From contig QANU01113210.1 of the NCBI GenBank assembly GCA_003254905.1, positions 62,001 to 126,000 of the forward strand: 64,000 nt of DNA, written 5' to 3'. Below the pieces are notes generated by a model. That model was not told where the DNA came from, searched no databases, and worked only from the letters and a program-made list of their open reading frames with translations. The position numbers and the translations under genes are program-made. Shown one piece after another: positions 35,589-47,759 of the stretch. This stretch comes from Nissolia schottii. Taxonomy: Eukaryota > Streptophyta > Magnoliopsida > Fabales > Fabaceae. The stretch's first letter is position 1; each line of letters begins with the position of its first letter.

Positions 35589-38500
35589 ATGGATTACACA
35601 ACACTTGTGCTACTCATCTTATCATCTTTTGCCTCGGCAATTCTCTTATCCATCATCTCCAAACAAACCTCGAAGCCTTCCAAGCTTCCACCAGGCCCTC
35701 GTCCTTACCCTATCATTGGAAACATCTTAGAGCTTCTTGGAGCCAATAAAAACCCTCTTGATGCATTCACTCAACTCTCCAAAACATATGGACCTATAAC
35801 GACCATAAAGTTTGGGAAACTGACCTCCATAGTGATTTCATCTCCGGAAATAGCCAAAGAAGCACTCCACAGAAACGACATCGTTTTGTCTTCCAGGACA
35901 ATCCCTGACGCTATATGGTCACTTGAGGACCATTGCAAGAATTCAGTCATATGGTTGCCAACAAATTCTAAGTGGAGAACCCTCAGAAGAGCTTGCGCCA
36001 CAAAGATATTCTCCCCTCAACAACTTGACTCTACGCAATTCCACCGCAGAAGAAAGGTGCACGCACAAATACTTATATGCATCAAATATTCCTCCCTTAC
36101 ATTTTGAAAACAAAAAATAATATGAAAAGAGAAAATGAAAACAAGTTGAACTAAAAGATAAAACTATTCATGCTTGTATATATTATCTAGGAATAATTTT
36201 TTTTATTTAGGATAAATTTTGTCAGTCTTTTTAAATTGAATTTTAAGCCATTAAAGTTAGTTTAATGGTGAGATATTTCGGTAGTATGCAATACAATCTT
36301 AAGTTCAAGTCGCAATTAATATAATCTTTGTAATATAATTTTTTTTTGAAAGATCGTGATTAAAATTATTTTGTAAGTATTTAATATTATATATGATTAT
36401 TTAATGTATACTACCACATTTGAATTATACAAATTTATTAGGGTCGCGACATTTGCACCACAGTAGTTGCACACCCGTTGCACACCTATGGTGCAATAAA
36501 TGCGAAGTCAACAATCAAAGTGTAATAATTACATATTTTACGTAATTATTTAAATTAGTTGTGTTTTAAATAACAAAAATGTTATGTCTGTTTTCACTAA
36601 AGGGTTTATATATATATATATATATTTATCTTATATTGCAATGAAGCTAGTTGTGTCTCTAACAACAAAAAAAGTTAGGTCTGAGTACACAAAAAGGTTG
36701 TGTTTATTTATTTGAACCGGTTGCGTCTTAAACAACAAAGAGGTTAGATTTGAATTCACGAAACAATTGTGTTTAAGTACAACAAAAAGTTGTGTTTGTT
36801 ACTTAAATTGACCTAACTTTCTTTATTTTTTTTGTTTTGCATATGGTTGGATATTTTTTTAGCAATTTATTATAAAAAATTGTTACAAAAAATACAACTA
36901 TTTTTATCATTTTTTTTTCTTTCGTGTCAACAAAAAATAATGCATAGAAGTCAGTAATTAACAAAGAATTCTTTCAAATATCAGAGATTTATTTTAAAAC
37001 AATTAAATTGTACAAACGTTTATTTTTACTTGAAAGGGAGAGGAAAAAAAAGGATTTCAAGAAAGAAACAAAAAAAGGAAAAGAAACAGTTTCAGGGGAG
37101 AGAGGAGTAAGGACGGTCTCCCACCTAGATATGCAATACATGTGAGTTTGTAAAAATAGCCTAAATGTGCGAGAGGTGTGCAATGAGTATGTGTGTAAGA
37201 ATCATTTTTCATTTATAAAATTATTATATTTACGTATCGTACCGCATTTAATATTTCTATATATATTCCTCCTGGTGCAACGTAGGTGCAAGACTTACTA
37301 GATTATGCCTATGAATGTTGCAAAAAAGGCAAAGCTTTGAATGTTGGCGAGGCTATCTTTGTTACCGTCCTTAATTCCATATCGAACACTTTTCTTTCTA
37401 TGGATTTTGCTCGTTACGATGGTTCTTCTGCTCGGGGATCTGAAGATTTTAAGGACATAATCGTTGGGTTTACCAAAGACGGAAGGACTAATGTCGTGGA
37501 TTTTTTCCCTTTCTTCCGGGTTTTGGATCCACAAGGTGCGCGCGCAAGGATCAAAAGTCGTTATGAGAAGTTGCTAGCATTTTCTGAGGATGCCATGGAA
37601 GAAAGAATGCGTTTAAGTGATTCTGACAAGTGCAACGATGTGTTAGGTTCATTCATGGAACAAATCAAGGATGAGGGTTCTGAATTCAGCCTCCATGATG
37701 TTTTGCATTTGTTTATGGTGAGTATTTATAATTTTAATCAACTTTCCATGTTAGATGTTTATTCTTGTACTCCATATTTTTCTTTGGTATTTTACTGTCT
37801 TAGCTCTTGTTTGGCTAGCAATCAAGGTGGTCACTCCAAATATTATTTATTTTCATTTTTCAGTGTTTATTGTATGTTTGCATGACTGCTTGACTTTACT
37901 TTGTTTTCTTCTTCTCCTTCGTTACTGGATTTTTAATCACAGTTTTTAATTATCGGATGGTTCACAAATCCATCCAATCGATAAATCTTTGTATAGTCCT
38001 GAGATATCATATTAAAATATACTTTAAATTACATAACGAATGATTCACTTATAATAGATATGTCACTCATTATATGATTTAAAATATATTTAACATGTTG
38101 CTTTATAATTACGCTAAAATTTCTCTGCTGAATCTAATAAAAAAAAGAGGCTTTGTTGTTGTTGTAAGATAGAATTTGGCCAACACACCGTGATCAAGTT
38201 ATAAAATGATATTGATGATGCTACACAGTCACAATAATTTGCCAGAACAACTATGGCAAACTTTTGAGTGCAAGGACCCAAACCATGAGTGAAGGAAAAT
38301 ATGAGGTTCTCACCACTTCATATCTTGCCACATAATTCAGGCATATAAGATTTAGACAAAAAATTTTTAGATACCAAGCATTTTCCAAATGTGATATTAT
38401 CATGTTAGAGTTTTTATTTTATTTTTATTTTACTTCAAAAATTACATTGCTTATAATACGGTTTGAATTTAGAATCTCATGCATACTACTCAAACTCTTC

Positions 38501-39247
38501 GTCACCAGATCAATTCTAATGACTTATGTTGGGAATCATTTGCTTATCCTTTTAAATTCTCTCTTTTTGCCTATTTTTCTTGGCAAAACATTTTCACTTA
38601 AAAATAATGTAGTTAACATATTTTTTTTGTCACAACAGGATTTATTTGTTGCCGGAATAGATACAACATCAAGCACACTAGAATGGGCAATGGCAGAACT
38701 GGTCCACAACCCAAAAAAACTGTGTAAAGTTAAAGAGGAACTTCATCAAGTGTTTGGAAAACACGAACAACTTGAGGAGTCTCAAACCTCAAAGCTCCCT
38801 TATCTTAATGCAGTGGTGAAAGAAACTTTGCGCCTTCACCCACCAGTTCCATTCTTAGTCCCGCACAAGTCAAATGATGATATGGAATTAGCCGGTTTCA
38901 CCGTGCCCAAAAATGCACAAATCCTAGTGAATGTATGGTCAATTGGACGAGATTCAAGTGTTTGGACCAACCCAAATTTATTTGAGCCCGAAAGGTTTTT
39001 GGAGAATGAAATTGATTTGAAGGGAAAACATTTTGAGCTTATACCGTTTGGTTCTGGTAGAAGAATTTGCCCTGGATTATCTTTGGCTTCTAGATCCATA
39101 CCCTTTATGTTGGCCTCTCTTTTGCATCACTTTGATTGGAAGTTGGGTGATGATATGAAGCCAGAAGATACGGATATGAATTACAGTTATGGGATTACGT
39201 TACACAAGGCACAACCTCTTCTGGTTGTACCTATGAAAGTTGTTTAG
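35589..39247 (+). CDS. Cytochrome P450, CYP76-like (plus-strand copy 2)
   Basis: Near-identical partner of the gene at 20977-28233. Exons 35589-36056, 37286-37717 and 38639-39247 give 502 residues. Exon 1 encodes the same protein. Exons 2 and 3 show about a dozen substitutions, for example IDGFTKDGKPN to IVGFTKDGRTN, AFFENA to AFSEDA, LRDV to LHDV and HDFDWK to HHFDWK. The I-helix AGIDTTSS, ExxR (ETLR) and PFGSGRRICPG haem loop are intact. Intron 1 is only 1.23 kb, without the solo LTR of copy 1, and has lost ~170 bp near its 5' end. The ancestral TATA box (34233-34240) is now about 1.35 kb upstream of the ATG, so expression may differ from copy 1. Confidence 0.9.
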
Positions 39248-41288
39248 TTGTTCATGTGAATGTTCAATCAGCCTTGATACAAGTACACTAAAAAACATAC
39301 ATCATACATACATTCCGTATTTATATAAATAAAATGTGTGTTTTAATGTTTGTAATGTTTGTGCATTTAATTAAATATAGTTGAGAATATCATCTACAAG
39401 TTTGTAATATTTGTGCACTTGTGAGAATAAAGTTTGTGCATTTTTTTAAATAAAGTTTAAATTGTAAAACACTTTAATAATTTTGTAATGTTTGTGCATT
39501 TATACGTATAAAATTTGTGCATTACTATTTATAATGTTTGTGCATTTTTAAATAAAGTTTAGACTGCATATAACTCTAAACTATAGGTTTGTAATGTAGT
39601 CCAAATAAAATTTGTGCATGAATGCGCATAAAGTTTGTGCTTTACCTGATTTGAATGGTTTATATATAGGTGTATGAAAATGAGTGTACACATAGCATTT
39701 TTGATATTGAATCACCAAAAAGCAGATTGTGTATGACAGGTTATGTATCAACGAGTTAATCGTTTACATTGGGACTTGTTTTTGCCTTAACCTGAAAACT
39801 TTTTACTTAGTTTCAAAGAAGTACTTTTAACTTTTAAATCTTCACAAATAGACACTTTCAACTCTTTAATCATTCAATTAGATTTTTAAAATATATCACT
39901 CCTCAAAATCACTTGGTTGTTATGAAATATCAGGGAGAGTAGTAGAAATGGAAGAGATAGAAAAAGAAGAAAATTTTTTATTCTATTGATAATCTCAATG
40001 ATTTTATTGTACAGTGAACACTTAAATGTCTATTTATACACTAAGGCCGACAATATATAAGATCACATTAAATCTTTATCATATCAATATATATATTTAT
40101 CTAATAAGATACTAACAGAATTAGAATAAGAACATTTACATATAATAATATTTAATAACATTCCTCATTAGATGTCTTGTCAGAGATATATCTTGTTAAA
40201 ACCTTACTAAGAAAAAACTCATTGAGAAAAAATCCTAATGAAAGAAAAATAGTATAACATCATCATAGCATGGATTGTCTCATTAAAAATATTATTAAGA
40301 AAAACTCCAATGGGATAAAAACTTTGATTAAAAAAAATGTACAACATCGATCCCCCTTTTCGAATAATTATGGACATCCATCTAATAAGATGAAGTAGAA
40401 TATGCTATTATAATAAACTCAAACATGAAGTACTGCATTTTTTTTGTAACAACGGCCACACAACCTCCATCATCTTCGTCTTTTGGCCACGATGACACAA
40501 ATAACAACTCATTTCAACATTCTTCATGATACTTGAGCATGTTGATTGATCGCCCTTATTAAAAAATATTCTTGACTCGCTTCATATATTACAATAATTT
40601 ATGTATGATTTGAAGAGGTAGGAGTTAAACTCTGCTTTGTTGATCTTTATGACATAGTCGTGTTTTCACTTGTAAATAAATAACCTATGGATTTTTCCAA
40701 AATCTAAAAAAAGAATCATGCAACTACATAGACAATAAATTGTGATTTTGAATCATATGAATAAAGTAAATCTTCAAATATATCACAACAAATATTGAAT
40801 ATCATTCTAGTGCATTCTTGATAACTCTCCAATTGAGAGTTATCTTTGCTTGAGTTTTGCATATAGTTTAGGAACTAACCATTGCATTTTCATATAGTTT
40901 CGTCTTCATTTTAGTTCACTTTAGGATTTCGTTTCAATTAAGTGGTTTTATGTATCTCTCTTCTCCCATTTTCATGTTTCCTTCATTCATTATCATTATA
41001 TTTATGAGTAGCTAATCCTTTTTTGCGCTAGGGCATGACAGAGTCTAACACTTTCTATTAATCTAATTTGAGGTATTTCACCATCTTCTTGTTTTTTTTT
41101 TAATGCAATTGGTTCTATGATTAATGCTTTTGAGTGTTTGATCACCATTCAAATGTTGTATGTATAGTAGATGTTTGAGAAAATGACTATTAGGGCGAGC
41201 TTAAAGTTCCATTTGCTATGAGTTAGGATGATGCTAGAGATGGATTTCTTAACTTGTACAATTGTAATTGAAATTCATCAAATGCTAA
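39248..41288 (+). other. Downstream flank of plus-strand copy 2
   Basis: Duplicate of 28234-32076 without the 1.77 kb solo LTR: GTTTGTGCATT-rich block to ~39660, LTR fragment 39925-40450, then AT-rich DNA. The duplicated similarity stops at about 41288 (GCTAAAGAAA). No gene is seen. Confidence 0.5.
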
Positions 41289-42160
41289 AGAAAATCGTTA
41301 TAGTAGGTAATTGCGAGAGATTGAGCTACCACTCTAATTAGTTAAAATTCATTTTTGTTTGAGAGAGATTAGTTTTTTGCATGAGGCACTTTGGTTGATA
41401 AACAAACATTTAGATGTGATTTATCAATAGTTAGAGAAATAGTTTGTTTGGACGAAGTCATTGCCCTAGTGCACTTTCACTAATTGGTCTTAAACCCGTC
41501 TGTTTCCATTGATCCTTAATCTAATTCTTGTCTTTTTGTCATTAATAATTGTAATTTGTTTTCAATTTTTTTTATTGCTTTGCTTTATCCAAATTGCGTT
41601 TCTATCATTGATTTAGGACTTGACAAAATTCTCGTGTGTTCGACACTCTACTCTCATTCTATTACTTATGATACATTGACACGTTATATTAAGACACACT
41701 TTATTTTCCTCATGCATGAATGGATGGAAAATGAAAAGAAATGTAACATTTATCACTTTTTTTAATATATGTTAAGGATGAAGCCTCACATTGCTTTGGA
41801 TATGTTAAAAATAAAATAATATATTTAATATATTTGAGATTGATGTTGCTTTAAATGTATCTTTTAATATATTTGTGATTGCTGGTTCCATCCAACCACT
41901 CGTTGCCCTTGCTATTTTTGCCCAAACCTATTTTGGTTGCCTTACTTGACTCATCGCTTCTGCTACCTCGACAATCTCCATTCCTTTGTGACAAGTTTAA
42001 AGCTCGAGGAGCTTTAAATTGAGGGGCGATGGTAAAATTAGAATAATATCAAATAATTTCTCTGATATCACTAATTGATTTTTAGATTACTTAGATGGAT
42101 TTAGTTTTATATTAGTTTGATTATATCCTTGTTTAGTTTGATTGTATTTTGATTTATCAT
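41289..42160 (+). other. LTR-like remnant and AT-rich spacer
   Basis: Around 41560-41710 the sequence TTCTCGTGTGTTCGACACTC followed by TTACTTATGATACATTGACACG resembles the U5 end of gypsy LTRs. No primer-binding site or coding sequence follows. The rest is AT-rich without recognised features. Confidence 0.35.
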
Positions 42161-42162
42161 TA

Positions 42163-42525
42163 AGGCAATGTTTGGTAAGTGTCTCATTACAAAAAATATG
42201 AAGATAACGGGGACATAAACATGTTTGGAGAAGAAGATGAAAACATAAAACTTAAAATTATCTTTGTCTTAGGATAATTTTTAACTATTTTTATACATTT
42301 AAAAAAAATCACAAAAGAGATGTTTGAGACGCAAAATAGAAGGATGCAACGCCTCTTTTGTTCCCCCACAAAATAGAAGGACACAACGTCTTTACCATAC
42401 CTCTAAGTAATACAATATATTTCACAGCGTCTCTACCATACCTCCAAAATAGAAGGACGCAAGAAACGCGTCTCTATTATTATTGCGTCTCCATATTTTT
42501 TGTCTTGGGACATTGTGCCTAAGTT
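42163..42525. mobile_element. Possible short TIR element (hAT-like MITE)
   Basis: Left AGTGTCTCATTACAAAAAAT and the reverse complement of the right end (AATGTCCCAAGACAAAAAAT) match imperfectly. Inside, a word like AAAATAGAAGGACGCAACG..TCTCTACCATACCTC recurs three times. Size and structure suit a MITE, but no clean target duplication was found. Confidence 0.35.
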
Positions 42526-42864
42526 ATGATTCTCTTTCTAACTTATAAATAGAAGCTCTTCATTATACTCAAAACAACAACATTAATATATTTTAGATTA
42601 TTTCTCTGCTTTCTATTATTTTCCCTTGCCTTTATAGTTGTCCGTTCACCCGTTCATCCATGATGCTCAATAAGATAAGCTCCAAATGATCCTTTATATG
42701 TGATAGTATTTTTATTTATTTATGCATGTATCTAACGGTAGTGAGGTTGCACTTCGGTCTTGGGCCTTACTCAAATACACACATGTGCACCACCCAACCC
42801 AATCGATCGTGTCGTTGGACCAACTCAACTTTTATACCATGCTACATTTTGCTACAGTTTTGTA

Positions 42865-44379
42865 GGATTTTTATCTCTTTTGCCACCCCTGTTGAAAGAA
42901 ATTACCAAAATACCATCGTTTTCAAACATTTTACCGTAATACCACGGTTTGCGCTGACGTGGACTGAGCGGCTCGCGTGGCACGCCACGCAGGATTCGCC
43001 ATAGTGCAATCGAAAAACACTGATTTGCACTAAATTCGCCAACCGTGTTGGCGAATTCAACACGAATTCGCCAACCGCGTTGGCGAATCCTGCGTGGCGT
43101 AGCCTTTTTGCTCACCTCTCCCTCCCCAACCCACACCACTCCTCACCTCACCATGCAAAAAACATGGCTCCAGAGGTAAGCTGCAAAAATTGAAAAAATA
43201 ATTTTGTAAAAAGGGCCGGGACGCTCTTTATCGTGCGTGGGGGGGAGAATTCATCGATTTACACTTCGAATAGCCCACACAACTTGGACTCATGCGCGCG
43301 AGACCCAACTCCCTTCTCAACTATTTTTACTAATACAACAACTACTAAAGGTATATAAATATCTAAAAGGTTTGTGATCTAACCAATGTGGGACTAGAGC
43401 TTTTGTAATACATATTTTTCAACAAATGGGATAACACTTAAAAGGTTTGAAGGATGCCATGGCTTTGTTCTACTTCTCAAACAATGTCAACCAATTTTTT
43501 TGACAATGATTTGTAATTGGTTAATGGACAAATTTATTCTTCTTGTCATTTATGTAGATACTCTCTTTATTTTTTATTTTAGAATTAGAAGAAAAAAATT
43601 GTTTTATACTAATTTTATAGTTGTTACTATTTTTCCTTATCTACAGTTTTTTTCTTTAACTCTTGTACTAATTAGGGGATGAATTCAAAGACTCAACAGA
43701 ATTTATTCCATATGTTACTTAATCCAACACATAAGCAGAAGAATTTTACCGTTAAGGTCATTCCAACTAATGGTTAACTAGCTCTGAGTGAGTCAATTTA
43801 TAATCAATTTAAATAATAAAATATTCCAAAAAATATAAATAAGTAACTCCATTATTTTTATGAGTAACCCACTGTAGTGATAAAACTCATTCAATTAATA
43901 AAGCTCTCAATAAAAATAAAATCATTGTTCAAATATGAATTTTATAATTCATCTCCAATTTTTCAAACACTTCTATTAACATTTCAATGAAACTCAATAA
44001 TCAATATAGACTTTTAAAAAAAAATTTAACTCTTTAACTCTTTAATTTTATTAAATCAATATATGTTTTTCGCATGGTGAGGTGAGGAGTGGTGTGGGCT
44101 GGGGAGGGAGAGGTAAGCAAAAAGGCTACGCCACGCATGATTCGCCAACGTGGTTGGCGAATTCGTGTTGAATTCGCTAACACGGTTGGCGAATCTAGTG
44201 CAAATTAGTGTTTTTTGATCGCACTAAATTCGCCAAGCGCGTTGGCGAATCCTGCGTGGCGTACCACGCGAGCCGCCCAGTCCACGTCAGCACAAACCGT
44301 AGTATTACGGTAAAATGTTTGAAAACGATGATATTTTGGTAATTTCTTCCAACAGGGGTGGCAAAAGAGATAAAAATTC
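42865..44379. mobile_element. Mutator-like foldback element (non-autonomous MULE)
   Basis: Perfect 9-bp target duplications AGTTTTGTA flank it (42856-42864 and 44380-44388), the hallmark length of Mutator. Terminal inverted arms of about 300 bp (42865-43165 and 44063-44379) begin GGATTTTTATCTC and GAATTTTTATCTC. The arms carry nested palindromes, repeated TTCGCCAAC....GTTGGCGAA units. The 0.9 kb centre is AT-rich with no transposase. ATGGCTCCAGAG|GTAAGC at 43164 looks like a first exon with a donor site, possibly captured gene sequence, but this is only a hint. Confidence 0.8.
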
Positions 44380-44388
44380 AGTTTTGTA

Positions 44389-45580
44389 ACACCTAACCTT
44401 GTGTTTGTTTACATACGTAATCAAGGAGCTTGCTAATCTAGACCGGGTTGAGTTTTGGATCAAAATGGTCCTTACCTTAAAAACATGAAAGTATTTACTC
44501 AAATTATATTTTTATCCTTGTTATTTTTTTTCTTTCAATTTTTATGTCAACTCTTTCTCTCTCTCTCTGTCGTCATTTTCATGGAGGTCTCTATCACCCA
44601 CTCCTCTATGCCAACGACCCTTTTTCCACTGTCCTACCACCAATGCCACTCACTCATACCAAACATTATTCTTAGTAATTCTTATTAGGGCAGTGATAAA
44701 CTCTGAGAGACCGTTGCTAGAATGTTTGAGGTGATGAATCTTATTGAAGAAAATTTCTCTCTTCAAAGTATGAAACATCACACCATTTTTACTTTGTAAA
44801 TATCAAAACCCAAACTGAAAATGTCATTAACAAGAATCATATTTTTACTCATTTTAATTTTGCGAAGTCTTACATATTTTAAGATCAACAGGTGATAGTG
44901 AAAAATCATTTTACTAGCATAAAATATAGGATAAATTACACTAACCTTTTGTAAGGTTTAGCAATATACCAACCCTTCATTTGTTGAGGTGACATTAACC
45001 TTAGCTAATGAAGCCTCTCCAAATCATAACAGAGTTAGACACTGTTAGTTGTGTTTTGTCTATTATATCTATCATATTTTCATACACAACAAACTTTGCA
45101 ACTCCCTTATCATCTCTTATGCACAAGAGAGAGCCATAAGTGTAAATTCGTGTTACAAAGTGCTAGAGAAAGATTGTGAAGTCTATTGAGGTTGAAAATG
45201 TGAGAGACATGATGGACAAAATACTTTAATAACAATATGTGTTTAACTCTATTATCATTAATAAAGGTCAATCGCCTTGGACAAATTATAAAAAGAGATT
45301 CTGTATAATTTCACAGAACCTTAAGAGAAGTCAATGTAATTTACTCATGGTTGAGACAACTAAAAATGACTAATGTCTTTCCATTAGAGAGAATCCAAAT
45401 TCAATTCCTAAGATAACATTGAAGTCAACACCTCTGATCAAATAACTCCTCTTAAAAAATTAAAAGATACAATACATTTAAAATGTTACACAATCACTGA
45501 CCTGAGAATTTATGAAGAATTTTCTTATGTAATTAATTATATATCATCTTCATTCTTATGTTTGTATGGGAATAGCCCTG
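44389..45580. other. Spacer with possible decayed inverted-repeat element
   Basis: No gene. Between about 44935 and 45355 the ends (ATAAATTACACTAACC and, reversed, GTAAATTACATTGAC) are imperfect inverted repeats of a type dispersed in dicot genomes. From about 45375 the sequence is the 3' flank of the P450 pseudogene and matches the flank of the next P450 gene (50.27-50.37 kb). Confidence 0.35.
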
Positions 45581-47350
45581 AGAGATTGGGTCTTCCGCAA
45601 AGTAAGCCCAAATTTCTTAGGGATAATCAAGGTCTTCTGCCTTTAGCCCATCTGTGAGTTTACAATCATAAGCCATGCAAAAGAGATGCCAATACAATGT
45701 GCACGGTCCTTTAAGGCATAAGCCAATGCAAACAAATTTATTTTTAAAATGTTAAATTTATTGGCAAAAATACTCACCAGAAATAAATGTAATACATGAA
45801 AATTATCCACTTAAGAATTGTCTTTCAACCTAACTTCTAACATAGAATCTAGAACATCTTCGCATGTCTTGGTTTATGTTTCAAGAGCCCTTAATCGCAA
45901 TCTTTGTTCTATAAGATCATCAAAAATAACAATTAACTTTTCAAAATATTTGGTCATTTCTACACGCGCTCCTTGTGGATCAAAGTCCACTTTAGATTGG
46001 AAAAAAGTCCACAATGTTAGGCCTTTCACCTAGTTCCGCGTAACCACATATGATGTTCTTGAATTCTTGAGACTAAGAAGTGTAGTGGGAAAAGTCCATA
46101 GAAAAGAAGAAAGTGCTTGAGATGGAATTAAGCACGGTTGTAAATGCAGCCTCACCAATACCCAAAGCTTCACCTTTCTTGCTTCTCTCCTTGACATAAT
46201 CCATCAATTCTTGCACTTTCCTTTGTCGAAGAATCTGTGGGGTATTTAATGAGATTGTAGGATTTTGGGATAACACCGAATTGTAGTCATTATAAATTGC
46301 AAAAGAAAGTGACGAGTTCTGAATTTCGAAATGTGATACCGCATTATACACTACAAAAGATTTAGTCTATGGCCACATTTCACTATCACAATTTGGCCTA
46401 AAATCATAATTTTTATTAGCTATTTTTAAAAATGCGTTTTAGACTATAAAAAATAACACTATATTGATGAAGACAACACTTTATAATATTATAGGTCATC
46501 CTCAATTTAGTTGCATAAAAAAGTGACGCTTTAACTTTAAAAGTGCAATCTTTGTTACAAATAATAATTTGTTTTAAAATGTAATCTTTTTTTTTATAAT
46601 GTATTATGAAGATAAGACTACATTTTGGTAAGATTGCCAAATTGAGCATGACGTAAAATATTATTAAGTGTTACATTTACCGATAAAAGTGTTACATAAA
46701 ATACACTTCCCAAATATAATTAATGAAAAAATAAATAGCGTTAGGCCACTCACCACTTAAAATGATGACGGATTCTAATATTATATTTTTATATATAATT
46801 AACTTATTCGTTCAGAATTTTCGTTATTCTTTAAAACTTAAAAGTCCCAATATGATGATATTCGAAAAAAAAAAACAAATAACCACAAATTTTTTTTAAG
46901 CCGAACATGTGTAGAATCAAGTAGTTGTGAAGAGAACATTTTGGTAGCACAAACTCTCGTAAGGATCCTCCATTGAGCCGAAGGTGGCATCCATCCCACT
47001 TAATATTTGTAGTGGTCAAGTGCACAGAGAGTGTCTGGGATTTTCCTATGAGAGAAGATTTGGTCATGTTTTTGGCACACTTCTTTGGCTAATTGTGGAG
47101 AGGAAATTACTACGGTGGTTATGGTACCAAGCTTGAGAATCATTATTGGTCATAAGTTTGAGAAAGCTTAGCAAGTGCTTTGTGAGGTTAAGTGCCAAGT
47201 TCTAAGATGTTTCCTACGATAGGAAAAGGCCAAGGCCCTGGTGGGAGTTTGAGAGATTTTGGTGTAGTTAATTTGATTGCCTAAGTTGGAGATGAGGAAA
47301 AGAATGCTTCCCCACGCAAAGGAAATTAGAAGAAGTGGAAGATAGTCCAT
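45581..47350 (-). pseudogene. CYP76-like P450 pseudogene
   Basis: Relic of a gene like its two neighbours on the same strand. Exon 1 runs from ATG 47350 to about 46910 with the anchor (MDYLPLLLISFAWGS), but it frameshifts near residue 25 and then carries a stop. Exon 2 begins at about 46237 (ILRQRKVQELMDYVKERSKKGEAL) and reaches about 45780 with further damage. Of exon 3 only the C-terminal ~50 codons remain (45581-45740). The I-helix, ExxR and haem-cysteine loop are deleted, so no enzyme can be made. The donor of exon 1 is CATGTTC instead of CAGGTTC. Confidence 0.85.
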
Positions 47351-47759
47351 GATTATTGGGTTGTCACTCTAAATATTTTCTTTTCTCTAGTTATATAGTT
47401 TCTTTTGAAGTTATATACGGAAACCGCCGAAAACATGTATAGCTCTACTCAAACGCCACATGCTCACGCTTTTGAGCATAGAAACACATGTACCTCTAGT
47501 TGTCAAGTGCTCACATAATGTTTAGGAGGCTTTACCTTATTAGTTTATAAATTAATTTATTTACTTTTATGAATAATATATTTTTTCTTTTTATTATATC
47601 TTTGAAAATGACAAATAAAGAGTGGATATGATGATTTATAAATTAAGTTATTAGGTCTTCAAAAATCATAAACTAACAAATTAAACCTAGAGGTGACTTG
47701 TGATAATAATCATAAAAGGAAAATTATATATGGCCTGACATATAGGCAGTGTTTGTTTA
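47351..47759. other. AT-rich spacer upstream of the P450 pseudogene
   Basis: Includes the former promoter of the pseudogene. Nothing else is recognised. Confidence 0.4.

Larger units (their letters stand above)
18743..41288 (+). repeat. Direct tandem segmental duplication (two units)
   Basis: Unit 1 is about 18743-32076 and unit 2 about 32080-41288. Both run, in the same order, through copia RNase H, LTR, P450 promoter and gene, GTTTGTGCATT-rich downstream DNA, an old LTR fragment and an AT-rich tail. The copies are nearly identical over kilobases, so the event is recent. Units differ in length because of later insertions: solo LTRs at 22573-25833 and 29474-31245 in unit 1, and a 1.28 kb insertion at 34253-35527 in unit 2. 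Confidence 0.85.

Noticed and set aside
43050-43090. Short GC-rich palindromes resembling a terminator or RNA gene
   Set aside because: They are part of the arms of the Mutator-like foldback element; no tRNA or snoRNA fold or box motifs were recognised.
47168-47350. Small 60-residue protein gene
   Set aside because: It is the first part of exon 1 of the P450 pseudogene before a frameshift.
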